NCBI RefSeq assembly: GCF_013839525.1
Contig: NZ_JACDIS010000001.1
Span: 434,001 to 498,000, forward strand
DNA length: 64,000 nt
Direction: 5' to 3'
Origin: Chthonobacter rhizosphaerae
Lineage (GTDB): Bacteria > Pseudomonadota > Alphaproteobacteria > Rhizobiales > Pleomorphomonadaceae
This document shows, in pieces, positions 33,103 through 41,954 of this stretch. Position 1 is the stretch's first letter. Each line of letters starts with the position of its first letter. The notes under the pieces are model-generated. The model was not told the origin of the DNA. It worked only from the letters and a program-made list of their open reading frames with translations, and searched no databases. Made by a program: the position numbers and the translations under genes.

Positions 33103-34722
33103 TCACTTCACGTAGACGTAGTCGTAGTTGACCGGGATCGACACCGGGTCGACGTAGAGGGCGTCGGCGCCGCCCATCCGCTCCGACTTCATGGTGTAGC
33201 GCTGCTCGTTGAACACCGGCACCCAGGGAGCGTCCTCCATGACGCCCATGTAGACGTCCGACCAGAGCTTCATCCGCTCCTCGGTCTTCGCCGGATCGGT
33301 GATGCTGTCGGCCTCCGTCGCCTTGGCGTCGAGCGCCTTGTTGCAGTATTTCGCCCAGTTCCAGCCGCCTTCGGCCGCGCCGGAGCAGCCGAGGATCGGG
33401 CCGTAGAAGTTGGACGGATCGGGGAAGTCCGCGATCCAGGCCATGCCGCCCGACCAGATCATCGGCGCGGTGCCGGCGCCGCCGGCTTCGATGACGTTCG
33501 CCTGGGCGAGCGACTGGATCGACGCCTTGACGCCGATCGCCGCCAGATCCTGCTGGATCGCCTGGGCGATGCGCGGGTTCGGGTCGGTGTTCATGACGAA
33601 GAGCTCGGTCTCGAAGCCGTCGGCGAGGCCGGCGTCGGCGAGGAGCTTCTTGGCGCCCTCCACGTCGAAGGGGTAGCCGGCGTAGCCCTCGGTGTAGCCC
33701 GGCATCGACGGCGGCAGCGGCTGGGTCGCCGGCTTGGCGCGGCCGTTGATGATCTGGGTGATGCGCTCCTTGTTGATGGCCATGTTGATGGCCTTGCGCA
33801 CCTCGGGCTTGTCGAGCGGCGGGACGGTGACGTTGAGCGTGATGTAGCCGGTGTGAAGCTGGCCGCCCTCCACCACCCGGGCCGCCTGGGCCGGGTCGCC
33901 CATCACCTCGACGAACTTCGCCGGCGGGATGCCGTCGCCCGGCACGTCGACCTCGCCCTTCTGGAGGCGCAGGAGGGCCACGATGGGCTCCTGGCCGACC
34001 TCGAACACGATGCTGTCCAGATAGGGCACGCCCTCGCGCCAGTAGTCGGCGTTCTTCTCGAACACGAGCTTCTGGCCGAGGGTCCATTCGGCGAGCTTGT
34101 ACGCGCCGGTGCCGACCGGCTGCTTGCCGAAGTCGCCGCCCGCCGCTTCGACGGCCTCCCGGGGCACCACCGAGGCGAAGTTCAGCGCCATCACGTGCAG
34201 GAAGGTGGCGTCCGGGCGGGAGAGCTCGACCCGGACGGTGAGCGGGTCGACGACGGTGACGCCGGCGAGGCTCGTCGCGGAGCCGTCCATCATCTGGTCG
34301 TAGCCCTTGATGGACGCGAAGAACCCGGCGCCGGGCGACTGGGTGGCCGGGCTCGTGACGCGGTCGAGCGAATACTTGACGTCCTCGGCGGTCATCTCGC
34401 GGCCGTTGTGGAATTTCACCCCCGGGCGCAGCTTGAAGGTGAAGGTCGTGCCGTCCGGCGAGATCTCGTAGGAGTCCGCAAGGCCCGGCCGCAGCTCGGT
34501 GGTGCCGGGGACGTAGTCCATCAGGCCGTCGAAGATGGACTTGATCATCGACCAGTTCTGCCAGTCGTAGCCGATCGCCGGGTCGAGCGTGGCGACGTCG
34601 TCCTTGTAGGTGATGGTGATCGAGCCGCCGGGCTTGGCGTTCGGATCCGGCTGGTAGTCCGCCGCGACCGCCGGCGAGGCGAGCGACAGGGCGAGAGCCG
34701 TGGAAACGAGCCATTTTGTCAT
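33103..34722 (-). CDS. Periplasmic oligopeptide/amide-type ABC binding protein (SBP family 5)
   Basis: A 539-residue family 5 solute-binding protein. A Sec signal (MTKWLVSTALALSLASPAVA) is followed by ITITYKDDVATLDPAIGYDW, FDGLMDYVPGTTELRPGLAD, TFKLRPGVKFHNGREMTAED and VPVFNEQRYTMKSERMG, all typical positions of the DppA/OppA fold. The ligand is not evident, but the operon with AmiC/AmiR and an acetamidase suggests amides or amino-acid amides rather than peptides. Confidence 0.9.
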   Translation of the reverse strand: MTKWLVSTALALSLASPAVAADYQPDPNAKPGGSITITYKDDVATLDPAIGYDWQNWSMIKSIFDGLMDYVPGTTELRPGLADSYEISPDGTTFTFKLRPGVKFHNGREMTAEDVKYSLDRVTSPATQSPGAGFFASIKGYDQMMDGSATSLAGVTVVDPLTVRVELSRPDATFLHVMALNFASVVPREAVEAAGGDFGKQPVGTGAYKLAEWTLGQKLVFEKNADYWREGVPYLDSIVFEVGQEPIVALLRLQKGEVDVPGDGIPPAKFVEVMGDPAQAARVVEGGQLHTGYITLNVTVPPLDKPEVRKAINMAINKERITQIINGRAKPATQPLPPSMPGYTEGYAGYPFDVEGAKKLLADAGLADGFETELFVMNTDPNPRIAQAIQQDLAAIGVKASIQSLAQANVIEAGGAGTAPMIWSGGMAWIADFPDPSNFYGPILGCSGAAEGGWNWAKYCNKALDAKATEADSITDPAKTEERMKLWSDVYMGVMEDAPWVPVFNEQRYTMKSERMGGADALYVDPVSIPVNYDYVYVK

Positions 34723-34757
34723 TGGTCTTCTCCTCTGGACAGACGGGCGGGATCCCC

Positions 34758-35678
34758 TCACCGCAGGCGGATGCGGGGATCGATCAAGGGGGCGACGAGA
34801 TCGGCGACGAGGTTGCCGAGGACGATGGCGCAGGCGGAGACGAGGGTCACACCCATGATGATCGGGATGTCGACCCGCTGGATCGCCTGCCAGGCGAGCT
34901 GGCCGATGCCGGGCCAGCCGAACACGCTCTCCACCACCACGATGCCGCCCATGAAGATGCCGATGTCGATGCCGATCATGGCGATCACCGGCAGGATGGC
35001 GTTCGGGACGGCGTGGCGGAGCACGACGCGCGTCCGCGACAGGCCCTTGGCACGGGCGGTGCGGATGTAGTCGGCGCGCAGCACGTCGATCATCGACGAG
35101 CGCATCATGCGCGAATACCAGCCGGACCCGATGATGCCGAGCGTGACCGCCGGCAGCACCAGATGGGCGAAGGTGCCGTAGCCACCGATCGGGAACCAGC
35201 CGAGCTGGACCGCGAACACGTAGAGAAGCAGCAGGCTGACCACGAACTGGGGCGCCGAGACGGTGACGAACGACGTCATCATCAGCACCTGGTCGGTCGC
35301 GCGGCCGCGCAGGAGCGCCGCCGCGATGCCCATGCCGAGCCCCAGGACGAGCTCGCACACGATGCCGCCGGCCATCAGCTGGAGCGTCGCCGGTAGCCTG
35401 GAGGCGATCAGGGACGCCACCTCGGTTTTCTGGAGATAGCTGCGGCCGAGATCGCCCTGCAGCAGCCCGGTGAGGTAGTGCCAGTATTGGACGAGGAAGG
35501 GCTGGTCGAGACCGAGCTGGCGGCGGATGCTCTCCACGGTGGCGGCGGTCGCCGAGCGGCCGGCGATCTGGCGGACCGGATCCGCCGGCAGCACATAGAG
35601 CAGGAAGAAGGTGATGAAGCTGACGCCGAGCAGGATCAGCGCCGCCTGTCCCAGGCGACGGGCGAGATAGACCGCCAT
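34758..35678 (-). CDS. ABC permease, DppB type
   Basis: A 306-residue permease starting MAVYLARRLGQAALILLGVS with the family segment FFLLYVLPADPVRQIAG in the first periplasmic loop. The EAA-like loop is DYIRTARAKGLSRTRVVLRH followed by AVPNAILP, and the C-terminus has VVESVFGWPGIGQLAWQAI. It overlaps the preceding DppC-type gene by one base (TGATG) and forms the channel with that product. Confidence 0.92.
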   Translation of the reverse strand: MAVYLARRLGQAALILLGVSFITFFLLYVLPADPVRQIAGRSATAATVESIRRQLGLDQPFLVQYWHYLTGLLQGDLGRSYLQKTEVASLIASRLPATLQLMAGGIVCELVLGLGMGIAAALLRGRATDQVLMMTSFVTVSAPQFVVSLLLLYVFAVQLGWFPIGGYGTFAHLVLPAVTLGIIGSGWYSRMMRSSMIDVLRADYIRTARAKGLSRTRVVLRHAVPNAILPVIAMIGIDIGIFMGGIVVVESVFGWPGIGQLAWQAIQRVDIPIIMGVTLVSACAIVLGNLVADLVAPLIDPRIRLR

Positions 35679-36565
35679 CACGCCCTCCCCCGCTGTGTGG
35701 GATCGAGCACGTCGCGCAGCGCGTCGCCGACGAGGTTGAAGGCGAGCGCGAGCAGCAGGATCGCGGCGCCCGGGATGAAGACCAGCCAGGGCGCGGCCTG
35801 GAAGTAGGTCTGGTTCTCGAAGATGATGTTGCCCCAACTGGGGGTCGGCGGCTGGACGCCGACGCCGAGGAAGGAGAGCGTCGCCTCCAGGAGCACGGTC
35901 GTGGAGATGCCGAGCGTGCCCCAGACGATGATGGTCGGCACCAGGTGCGGCAGGATGTGGCGCCACAGGATGCGCCCGGTGCCGGCGCCGAGCGTCTTTT
36001 CCGCCGCGATGAAGTCGCGCTCGGCGAGGGACGTGGTCTCGGTGTAGAGGATGCGCGCCGTCTGCACCCAGTTCACGAGCGCGATCACCATCGCGACGAT
36101 CCAGAGCGAGGGCGAGAAGATCGCCGCGAGGCAGATCGCCAGGAGGAGAGCCGGAAAGGCCATCATCAGGTCCGTGAAGCGCATCAGCGCCGCCCCGACC
36201 GCCCCGCGGAACCAGCCGGCGGTGACGCCGACGAGCGTGCCGATCAGGAGCGCGAGCCCGTTGGCGACGACGCCGATGATCAGCGAGGTCTGCGCGCCGT
36301 AGAGCATGCGGGAGAGAAGGTCCCGCCCGAGGAGGTCCGTGCCGAGCGGGAAGGCCCCGCCCGGCGGCACCGGCGCGCCTTCCAGGGTCAGGCCGTCGAA
36401 ATGCTGGGCGTTCGGATCGTAGGGCGCGAGCCAGGGCGCGAACACGGCGCCGGCGACCACGGCCACGATCAGGGCGAGCCCGAAGAGGGCGAGCTTGCGC
36501 CTGAGGAGCCGGACGAGCGCGCCGGCCGGCTTCGGGGCGGCGTCAGCCGCGACCACGTCGGTCAT
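35678..36565 (-). CDS. ABC permease, DppC type
   Basis: A 295-residue permease with the N-terminal helix LFGLALIVAVVAGAVFAPWL, the DppC hallmark PFPLGTDLLGRDLLSR-like stretch (GAFPLGTDLLGRDLLSRMLY), and the EAA loop DFIAAEKTLGAGTGRILWRH followed by ILPHLVPT. It starts inside the end of the amiR gene (23-base overlap), showing that regulator and transporter genes form one transcript. Confidence 0.92.
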   Translation of the reverse strand: MTDVVAADAAPKPAGALVRLLRRKLALFGLALIVAVVAGAVFAPWLAPYDPNAQHFDGLTLEGAPVPPGGAFPLGTDLLGRDLLSRMLYGAQTSLIIGVVANGLALLIGTLVGVTAGWFRGAVGAALMRFTDLMMAFPALLLAICLAAIFSPSLWIVAMVIALVNWVQTARILYTETTSLAERDFIAAEKTLGAGTGRILWRHILPHLVPTIIVWGTLGISTTVLLEATLSFLGVGVQPPTPSWGNIIFENQTYFQAAPWLVFIPGAAILLLALAFNLVGDALRDVLDPTQRGRA

Positions 36566-37151
36566 GCTCGCCCTCCTCGTCCGTGGTGCGCCCGACGATG
36601 CGGGCGGCGGCTTCCTCGAAGGTGATGCGCCAGGCCATGGCCATCTGGCGAAGCTGGGCGTAGGCGTCGGCTTCCGAACGACCGCGCGCCGCCAGCTTGC
36701 TGACCGCGAGCACGACGGTCTGGCGCTCGTCGAGCCGCCGGCGGAGGCCCGCGATCTCCGCCGCGAGGGCGCGCTCGGCGTCGAAGGCCGCGCGGGCGAT
36801 CAGGAGGGCCGCGTAGGCGCCGTTGTCGCCGACGGGTTTCAGGAGATGAGCGTGGGCGCCGGTCTTCAGCGTCCACTCGATCCGGCCGGGAGCCTCCGAG
36901 CCGACGAGCGCGACCATGGGCATCGGCGGCGACCCCTCGGGCCAGGGGAACTGGCCCGCATGGCCCATGTCGGCATCGAAGAAGAGGAAGTCGGCGCCGA
37001 GGGCTTCGGGACCGAGCTCGCTCCAGACCGGCTCCACCTCCAGGCCGATCGCGGTCAGCTGGCGGGTGAGCGCCTGGACGGTCGGATGCGGGCGGTGGAG
37101 GATCAGCGCGCGGGCGCCGCCGAGGTTCTGGGTGCGGATGGGGCGTCTCAT
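36543..37151 (-). CDS. amiR: AmiR-type antiterminator (pseudo-receiver plus ANTAR domain)
   Basis: A 202-residue AmiR/NasT-like protein. The N-terminal receiver-like domain (ALILHRPHPTVQALTRQLTA, FLFFDADMGHAG, VALVGSEAPGRIEWTLKTGA) is followed by a coiled coil (AAEIAGLRRRLDERQTVVLA) and a C-terminal ANTAR RNA-binding domain from about residue 140 (VSKLAARGRSEADAYAQLRQ, AMAWRITFEEAAARIVG). The chosen start overlaps the amiC stop (ATGA). AmiR binds leader RNA and prevents termination when AmiC releases it on amide binding. A terminator-bearing leader precedes amiC here. Confidence 0.88.
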   Translation of the reverse strand: MRRPIRTQNLGGARALILHRPHPTVQALTRQLTAIGLEVEPVWSELGPEALGADFLFFDADMGHAGQFPWPEGSPPMPMVALVGSEAPGRIEWTLKTGAHAHLLKPVGDNGAYAALLIARAAFDAERALAAEIAGLRRRLDERQTVVLAVSKLAARGRSEADAYAQLRQMAMAWRITFEEAAARIVGRTTDEEGEHDRRGRG

Positions 37152-38242
37152 GAGACGACTCTCAAGGTGGGCTGGGCGGCGGCCGCGGAGCGCGATCGCG
37201 TGAGATACGGGTCGCCGGCCACCGAGCCGAGGTGCTGGAGGACGTGGAAGGCGCCGTCGCGCGCCTCGGCGATGATGACGGGCAGCGTCGTGTGGTGGGT
37301 TTCCGGGTCGATCACCCCGGCCCGGCCCTGGTCGCTCGCCAGAAGCCGGGTGAGGCTTTCCGTCTCCGCCCCGGGCCGGTGGGCGAGCAGGCGCGCGAGC
37401 TCCCGGACGGCCGCGAAGGCCGCCGCCTCGTGGGAGCTCCCGAAGCTGGCGCCTCCGGGCCAGCCGGACACGCCGCGGAAATAGGGCCCCGCCGCGACCA
37501 GCCCGCGGGCGTGGTCGCCGAGCGCGGGAAACTCGCACTCGGTCATGTTGCAGGAGAGGACCGGACAGGTCTCCGGCCGGAAGTGGGCGTCGGCGCGGCC
37601 GAGCTCGTGGTAGGCGGCCATGAAGGCGTAGGAGGACGGGCCGATCAGCGAGTTGAGAATGAAGTCGGGCCGGGAGAAGCGGACCTCCGCGATCATCCGG
37701 TCCACGTCCGGCGAGCCGATCGGCAGGTAGCGCTCCGCCAGGACCTCGCCGCTGGAGGACGTCAGGACCTCGCGGGCGAGCCGGTTCAGCTCCCAGCCCC
37801 AGATGTAGTTGGACGCCGCCAGGTAGGCCCGCCTGCCCCTAGACGTCATGGCCCAGTCGAGGAGCGGCAGCAGGTGCTGGTTCGGGCAGGCGTGGGTGTA
37901 GACCACGTGGTCGGAGGCCTCGAAGCCTTCGTAGGGGACCGCGTACCAGAGCGTGCCGCCGAACTTCTCCACGGTCGGGATCACCTCCTTGCGGCTCCAG
38001 GAGGTGACGCAGCCGACCACGTGCCGGGCCGAAGTCTCGCCGAGGATCTCGCCGCAGAGCGGGCCGTAGAGGTCCACGTTGCCGGCCGGGTCGCGCTCCA
38101 CCGGGACGAGGTGGATGTCCAGGCGAGGGTCGGCGTTCACCATGGCGATGGCGGCCAGCGCGCCCGTCCGGCACGCCTCGGAGATGAGCGAGTAGCTCCC
38201 CGACCGCGAGTAGAGCAGTCCGACTTCGATCCGGCGTTTCAT
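37148..38242 (-). CDS. amiC: AmiC-type amide sensor, cytoplasmic binding-protein fold
   Basis: A 364-residue protein of the AmiC/UrtA type I binding-protein family without a signal peptide: it begins MKRRIEVGLLYSRSGSYSLI, then EACRTGALAAIAMVNADPRL, RHVVGCVTSWSRKEVIPTVE and LWYAVPYEGFEASDHVVYTH. Absence of export fits the known Pseudomonas AmiC, a cytoplasmic amide receptor that sequesters AmiR. It is the first gene of the operon, ahead of amiR, permeases, binding protein, acetamidase and ATPase. Ligand choice is unknown; a short aliphatic amide is the family precedent. Confidence 0.88.
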   Translation of the reverse strand: MKRRIEVGLLYSRSGSYSLISEACRTGALAAIAMVNADPRLDIHLVPVERDPAGNVDLYGPLCGEILGETSARHVVGCVTSWSRKEVIPTVEKFGGTLWYAVPYEGFEASDHVVYTHACPNQHLLPLLDWAMTSRGRRAYLAASNYIWGWELNRLAREVLTSSSGEVLAERYLPIGSPDVDRMIAEVRFSRPDFILNSLIGPSSYAFMAAYHELGRADAHFRPETCPVLSCNMTECEFPALGDHARGLVAAGPYFRGVSGWPGGASFGSSHEAAAFAAVRELARLLAHRPGAETESLTRLLASDQGRAGVIDPETHHTTLPVIIAEARDGAFHVLQHLGSVAGDPYLTRSRSAAAAQPTLRVVS

Positions 38243-38264
38243 GCCGCCCCGTCGAGTGTTCGCG

Positions 38265-38319
38265 AAAAAAGAAAAAGCCCCGCAGCAGCCCACTCCCGTG
38301 GACCGCGTGCAAGGGCTCT
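38265..38319 (-). terminator. Leader terminator upstream of amiC, candidate AmiR antitermination site
   Basis: On the minus strand an AGAGCCC arm (38319-38313) can pair with either of two downstream GGGCT segments (38291-38287 or 38280-38276). The second is followed directly by T5-C-T6 (38276-38265), giving an intrinsic terminator about 25 bases before the amiC ATG. Two competing partners for one arm are what a terminator/antiterminator switch needs. I could not identify the ANTAR hexaloop pair with certainty. Confidence 0.65.
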
Positions 38320-38355
38320 GATGCCGCGCCGGCCTTCGCGGCCGATGTCCCGACA

Positions 38356-38383
38356 ACGTTACCGGACCGACGGGACCAGTCAA
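38356..38383 (-). promoter_or_regulatory. Candidate promoter of the ami operon
   Basis: TTGACT (38383-38378) and TAACGT (38361-38356) on the minus strand are 16 bases apart and fit a housekeeping -35/-10 pair. A start near 38349 would give a leader of about 107 bases containing further dyads (GTCCCG/CGGGAC, GGCC-GCGAA-GGCC) and the terminator. Between 38384 and 38641 I see no gene or other site. Confidence 0.5.
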
Positions 38384-38641
38384 GGCCGATGGGCGATCCG
38401 CCCGCCCCGCGGCGGCCGGGCGCGCATCTGATGGGCAGCGGACGCCAGGGCGTGTGCAGCCGCCGGACCGCGGAACGCCGGAATTGCGACCGGGCTCGGC
38501 GCATCCGGAGGGGCTTTGCCCGATTGGGAGGCACGGGTACGGAATGTCGCAGGCGCCCGCCCCGCTCCGGGACGGGCATGGCGGTCGGGCGGGGCCCGGC
38601 GCCGGAGCGGCGCGGGACGACGGGCGCCCCGCGGCCGGCGG

Positions 38642-40906
38642 TCAGCGCAGGTGGCCGATAAGGTCCTCGATGCGGATCGGGAAGCGCCGCGGCCGCACGC
38701 CCGTCGCGTGCCACACCGCGTTGGCGATCGCGCCGGCCGTGCCGGTGATGCCGATCTCGCCGACGCCCTTGACGCCGAGGACGTTGACGACCGGGTCCTC
38801 CTCCGGAACCAGGATCGCGTCCACGGCCGGCACGTCGGCGTTGACGGGAACGCGGTATTCGGCGAGGTCCGCGTTCATGATCCGGCCCGTCCGCGCGTCG
38901 GTGACCGCCTCCTCGTGCAGCGCGAAGGAAACGCCCCAGATCATGCCGCCGAGATACTGGCTGCGGGCCAGCCGCGGGTTGATGATCCGCCCGGCCGCGA
39001 ACGCGCCGACGAGCCGGGTCACCCGCATCTGGCCTAGGCTGGGGTCGATCTTGACCTCGGCGAACACGGCGCCGTGCGAATACATCGCGTAGCCGGACGC
39101 GGTCGACGGGTCGCGCTCCGCCTTGGCGAAGCCCACCACCGCGGACTGGCCGGCGCGGGCGAGGATGTCCGCGTAGCGCTCGCTTCGGCTCTCGTCGTCT
39201 CGCCGGACCAGGCGGCCGCCGCGGGCCTCCACGCCGATGTTGCCGGCGCCGAACAGCGGCGAGGCCGGATCCGCCGTGGCGATCTCCGCCAATCGGGCGA
39301 TGGCGTTCCGCCCCGCGCCGTCGATCGCCGAGCCGGCGCTGGCGGTGTGGGCCGAGCCGCCGGCGACGCCGCCGTTCGGCAGGGTGGACAGGCCGGAATG
39401 GAACTCCACCTGATCGAGGTCGAGGCCGAGCGACTCGGCCGCGATCTGGGCGAGCGCCGTCCAGGCCCCCTGCCCCATGTCGGCCCCCGCCGTCTCGACG
39501 AGCGCCGTGCCGTCGGCCCTCAAGGTCGCGCGGGCCTCCGCCGGGAAGTGGGGACACGGGAAGACCGCCGTCCCCATGCCCCAGCCGACCAGGAAGCCGG
39601 TCTCGTCGCGCATCCGGCGGGGCTCCAGCGGCCGGTCGGCCCAGCCGAACCGGCGCGCGCCGTCCTCGTAGCAGGCGCGCAGGGCCTTGGAGGAGAAGGG
39701 CTTGCCGTTGCCCGGCTCGGTTTCCGCGTAGTTGAGGAGCCGGAAGGCGAGCGGGTCCATGCCGCAGGCTTCCGCGGCCTCGTCGATGGCGACCTCCAGG
39801 GCGGCGGAGCCCGACGCCTCGCCGGGCGCCCGCATCGGCCCGGGCGTGCCGGTGTCGAGGCGCAGGCCCTCGTGCTCGGCCAGGATGGCCGGGCTGGCGT
39901 AGAGGGGCAGCGAGGCGTTCGCGGCCGGCTCCAGGAAGTCGTCGAAGGTCGACGTGGCGCTCAAGGACCGGTGGTGGAGGGCGGTGAGCCGTCCGTCCCC
40001 GTCCATGCCGAGCCGCAGCGACTGCCACGTCTGGCCGCGGTGACCGACCGGGCCGTACATCTGCGCCCGCGTCAGCACCAGCTTGACCGGGCGGTCCAGC
40101 ATGCGGGCGGCCATGATGGCCAGCACCTGCGGGCCGTTCAGGATCGCCTTGGAGCCGAACCCGCCGCCGAGAAACGGCGACCGGATCGTCACGTTGCCGG
40201 GCGGCACGCCGAAATAGGCGGCGTAGGACGCCGCGCTGAGGGCGAGCGCCTGGTTCGGCATGTCGAGCGTCAGGCGGTCGCCGTCCCACTCGGCCACCAC
40301 CGCGTGCGGCTCCATGGCGTTGTGGTATTGGGCGGGCGTCACGTAGTCGGCCTCCACCACCCGCGCGGCCTCGGCGAGGCCCGCCTCCACGTCGCCGTAG
40401 GACGTGCGCGGCGGACTGCCGACGCCCACCGCCTGCGGGGCGAAGCGCTCGCCGTCGTCACGGCTGGTGCGGGCCGGCAGGGTCTCGTAGCGCGGGTCGA
40501 GCAATGCCGCGCCTTCCGTGGCGGCCTCCAGCGTCTCGGCGACGACCAGGGCGATCGGCTGGCCGGGATAGCGCACCGTGTCGTCCTGCAGCACCTCGAT
40601 GCGGAAGCCGAACGGCGGGATCTTTTCGTTCGGGTCGTGGGCGAGCGCCGGCCGGTTGTCCGGCGTCAGCACCTCCACGACGCCCGGGTGGGCCTTGGCG
40701 GCCGCCACGTCGAGGGCGACGACCCGGCCCCGCGCGATGCGGCTGGCGGCGATCACCGCGTAGAGCATGCGGTCCGGATGGTTGTCGGCGGCGTAGACGG
40801 CGCGGCCGGTGACCTTCAGCTCGCCGTCGCGGCGGGTCGGGGGCTGGCCGTCGTTGGAGCCGAAGCGCGTCGGCCTCGGCATCTGGGACAGGACGTCATG
40901 CGGCAT
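38642..40906 (-). CDS. paoC: Molybdopterin-binding subunit of a PaoABC/xanthine-dehydrogenase-type oxidoreductase
   Basis: A 754-residue large subunit binding the molybdenum cofactor. The N-terminal region has DGELKVTGRAVYAADNHPDR; Moco-binding blocks are SPFLGGGFGSKAI, GPMRAPGEASGSAALEVAID and ADMGQGAWTALAQIAAESLG, and the catalytic Glu lies in VKGVGEIGITGTAGAIANAV near the C-terminus. It resembles E. coli PaoC (YagR), a periplasmic aldehyde oxidoreductase, more than bona fide xanthine dehydrogenase, based on its FAD partner. It overlaps the end of paoB by 11 bases. Confidence 0.87.
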   Translation of the reverse strand: MPHDVLSQMPRPTRFGSNDGQPPTRRDGELKVTGRAVYAADNHPDRMLYAVIAASRIARGRVVALDVAAAKAHPGVVEVLTPDNRPALAHDPNEKIPPFGFRIEVLQDDTVRYPGQPIALVVAETLEAATEGAALLDPRYETLPARTSRDDGERFAPQAVGVGSPPRTSYGDVEAGLAEAARVVEADYVTPAQYHNAMEPHAVVAEWDGDRLTLDMPNQALALSAASYAAYFGVPPGNVTIRSPFLGGGFGSKAILNGPQVLAIMAARMLDRPVKLVLTRAQMYGPVGHRGQTWQSLRLGMDGDGRLTALHHRSLSATSTFDDFLEPAANASLPLYASPAILAEHEGLRLDTGTPGPMRAPGEASGSAALEVAIDEAAEACGMDPLAFRLLNYAETEPGNGKPFSSKALRACYEDGARRFGWADRPLEPRRMRDETGFLVGWGMGTAVFPCPHFPAEARATLRADGTALVETAGADMGQGAWTALAQIAAESLGLDLDQVEFHSGLSTLPNGGVAGGSAHTASAGSAIDGAGRNAIARLAEIATADPASPLFGAGNIGVEARGGRLVRRDDESRSERYADILARAGQSAVVGFAKAERDPSTASGYAMYSHGAVFAEVKIDPSLGQMRVTRLVGAFAAGRIINPRLARSQYLGGMIWGVSFALHEEAVTDARTGRIMNADLAEYRVPVNADVPAVDAILVPEEDPVVNVLGVKGVGEIGITGTAGAIANAVWHATGVRPRRFPIRIEDLIGHLR

Positions 40907-41954
40907 GGTCCGCTCCTGCGGCAGCGGCGAAGGGGGAAGCCGGCAGCGCCGGCATGACGGCCGGCGTTCCGGCCAGGGCGAGCGCCAGCGCCCGCGCCAC
41001 GAGGCGGCGCGCCAGCTCGATCTTGAAGGCGTTGTCGCCGGAGGGTCGAGCGTCGGCGAGCGCGATCCCGGCCGCTTCGGCGAAGCTCCGCTCGTCGGCG
41101 GGCCGTCCGGCGAGCGCGTCCTCCGCGGCCCGGGCGCGCCAGGGCCGGGCCGCGACGCCGCCAAGGGTGATGCGCGCGCCCCGGATCGTGCCGCCGTCGA
41201 GGTCGAGCGCCGCCGCGGCGGACACCAGCGCGAAGGCGTAGGAAGTGCGCTCCCGGAGCTTCAGGTAGCGGGCGTTGCGGCTGAACGCGGCGGAGGCGCC
41301 CGGAATCCTCAGCGCCACGATGAGGTCTGCGCCGTCGAGTTCGGTCTCCCGCTCCGGCGCGTCGCCCGGCAGCCGATGGAAGATGTCCAGCGGGATCTCG
41401 CGCCGGCCCGCTCGCCCTTCCACCTCCACGACGGCGTCGAGCGCCGCCAGTGGCACGCAGAAGTCGGACGGGTGGGTGGCGATGCACCGCTCGCTCCAGC
41501 CGAAAACGGCGTGCAGGCGGTTTTCGCCCTGGAGAGCATCGCAGCCCGAGCCGGGGTGCCGCCGGTTGCAGGCGCTCGCGGTGTCCTGGAAGTAGGCGCA
41601 CCGGGTGCGCTGGAGCAGATTGCCCCCCACCGTGGCGGCGTTGCGCAGCTGCGCCGACGCGCCGGACAGGAGCGCTTCGGCCACCGCCGGGAAGGTCGCG
41701 GCGAAGCGTGCGTCGTAGGCGAGATCGGAATTGCGGACCAGGGCCCCGATCCGCACGCCGCCGTCCGGCAGCCAGTCGATCCGGTCGAGGCCGGGCAGCC
41801 GGCCGATGTCGATCAGCCGCGCCGGGCGGGAGACGCCGATCTTCATGAGATCGACCAGATTGGTCCCGGCGGCCAGATAGGCCGAGCCGGGCTCGGCCGC
41901 GAGCGCGACCGCGTCGGCCACGCTCGTCGGCCGAAGGTAGTCGAAGCGGTTCAT
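40896..41954 (-). CDS. paoB: FAD-binding subunit with extra Fe-S cysteines (PaoB-like)
   Basis: A 352-residue FAD subunit beginning MNRFDYLRPTSVADAVALAA, with the FAD loop YLAAGTNLVDLMKIGVSRPA and SAQLRNAATVGGNLLQRTRC. A cysteine-rich insertion follows (TRCAYFQDTASACNRRHPGS, then GCDALQG and WSERCIATHPSD), the arrangement that binds an additional 4Fe-4S cluster in PaoB (YagS). The C-terminal CO-dehydrogenase flavoprotein domain is present. It transfers electrons between the Moco subunit and an acceptor. Its ATG overlaps the paoA stop. Confidence 0.88.
   Translation of the reverse strand: MNRFDYLRPTSVADAVALAAEPGSAYLAAGTNLVDLMKIGVSRPARLIDIGRLPGLDRIDWLPDGGVRIGALVRNSDLAYDARFAATFPAVAEALLSGASAQLRNAATVGGNLLQRTRCAYFQDTASACNRRHPGSGCDALQGENRLHAVFGWSERCIATHPSDFCVPLAALDAVVEVEGRAGRREIPLDIFHRLPGDAPERETELDGADLIVALRIPGASAAFSRNARYLKLRERTSYAFALVSAAAALDLDGGTIRGARITLGGVAARPWRARAAEDALAGRPADERSFAEAAGIALADARPSGDNAFKIELARRLVARALALALAGTPAVMPALPASPFAAAAGADHAA

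Noticed and set aside
39074-40957. Plus-strand open frame of 627 codons over the molybdopterin subunit
   Set aside because: Shadow of paoC, which has clear Moco-binding motifs on the other strand.
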